The position numbers and the translations under genes are program-made. This document shows, in pieces, positions 63,694 to 64,000 of a stretch of 64,000 nt of DNA. Source of the DNA: Carboxylicivirga sp. M1479 (GTDB taxonomy: Bacteria > Bacteroidota > Bacteroidia > Bacteroidales > Marinilabiliaceae); the NCBI RefSeq assembly GCF_007097485.1, contig NZ_VKDE01000004.1, positions 62,001-126,000 on the forward strand, written 5' to 3'. The first letter of the stretch is position 1; each line of letters opens with the position of its first letter. The notes under the pieces were generated by a model. It did no database searches. It had not been told where the DNA came from and was given only the letters and a program-made list of their open reading frames with translations.

Positions 63694-64000
63694 ATGAAGC
63701 ATGTATTTTATTATCTGCTCTTGCTTTGTATTGCCTTTTCTGAACCACTATTTGCTCAAAATAGCACAATACGTGGTACAGTTAAAGACAAAAGCAATGG
63801 CGAAGCAATGATTGGCGTCACTATCGTAGTGAAAGGAACAACAATAGGGACCGTGACTGATTTTGAAGGGAATTATAATTTGCAGGTGCCACAAGAAGCA
63901 AATGCACTTTTATATTCATTTATTGGCTATGAACAACAAGAAGTAGCCTTAACGGGTCAGCAAGTAATTAACATCTTGTTAGAGTCGGATTCAGAGTCAA
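63694..64000 (+). CDS. SusC-like TonB-dependent receptor, N-terminal part (cut by window edge)
   Basis: The frame starts MKHVFYYLLLLCIAFSEPLF, a signal peptide, and continues into a carboxypeptidase-regulatory-like domain (IRGTVKDKSNGEAMIGVTIV, GTTIGTVTDFEGNYNLQVP, LLYSFIGYEQQEVAL) as in SusC proteins. It is still open at the window end, before the plug domain would begin. Only about 102 residues are visible, so a classical TonB receptor with the same N-terminal domain cannot be excluded. It starts a second transport locus that the DUF4625-like lipoprotein probably serves. Confidence 0.85.
   Translation, partial: MKHVFYYLLLLCIAFSEPLFAQNSTIRGTVKDKSNGEAMIGVTIVVKGTTIGTVTDFEGNYNLQVPQEANALLYSFIGYEQQEVALTGQQVINILLESDSES

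Overview
This window comes from a member of the Bacteroidota. The evidence is a SusC/SusD pair, a second SusC start at the right edge, a one-protein hybrid two-component regulator (HTCS), SPII lipoproteins, ten S1-type sulfatases, and eight proteins or remnants ending in a type IX secretion (T9SS) sorting domain with the YPNP-type motif. The load of sulfatases and T9SS substrates fits a free-living, probably marine, polysaccharide degrader. The exact genus cannot be read from the sequence. No tRNA, rRNA, CRISPR array or transposase gene was seen.

Left part (1-9659, + strand): a tight operon with gaps of about 15-30 nt. It encodes the end of a GH95-like glycosidase, two sulfatases, a SASA-type esterase, a CE2-like esterase, a CE6-like esterase, and a CE4 deacetylase fused to an SGNH esterase with a T9SS tail. 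Next comes a repeat-rich island (about 9700-13980). It holds a T9SS-tail remnant, a minus-strand SGNH esterase and several structured intergenic repeats. Two copies of a roughly 270-310 nt element keep the same predicted fold with paired base changes, and two copies of another repeat lie outside them in opposite orientation.

Regulator and core (13985-48565): an HTCS on the minus strand faces a sulfatase and a GH12-like secreted protein. These are followed by susC, susD, GH3, GH9, six consecutive sulfatases, a GH9-like multidomain enzyme, a CE4 deacetylase, a second GH3, another sulfatase and a GH5 endoglucanase. A terminator-like hairpin separates susCD from the enzymes and another lies in the sulfatase run. 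GH5, GH9, GH9-like, GH12-like and GH3 are the toolkit for a beta-glucan or xyloglucan-type backbone, while ten sulfatases and six esterase or deacetylase genes imply a heavily sulfated and acetylated polymer. My working inference is that the locus targets a sulfated, acetylated, possibly fucosylated beta-glucan-like polysaccharide. That combination is unusual and is the main point of interest. No sulfatase-maturing enzyme is encoded here.

Right part (48566-64000): an intergenic stretch with a possible 32-aa membrane peptide, and a minus-strand TPR/LuxR-type membrane regulator. Divergent from it are a possible 45-aa basic protein, a 2544-aa T9SS subtilase, a T9SS propeller-like protein, a T9SS protein made of six near-identical 106-aa repeats, a DUF4625-like lipoprotein, and the start of another SusC-type receptor. 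This block looks like a separate cell-surface locus and not part of the polysaccharide cluster.
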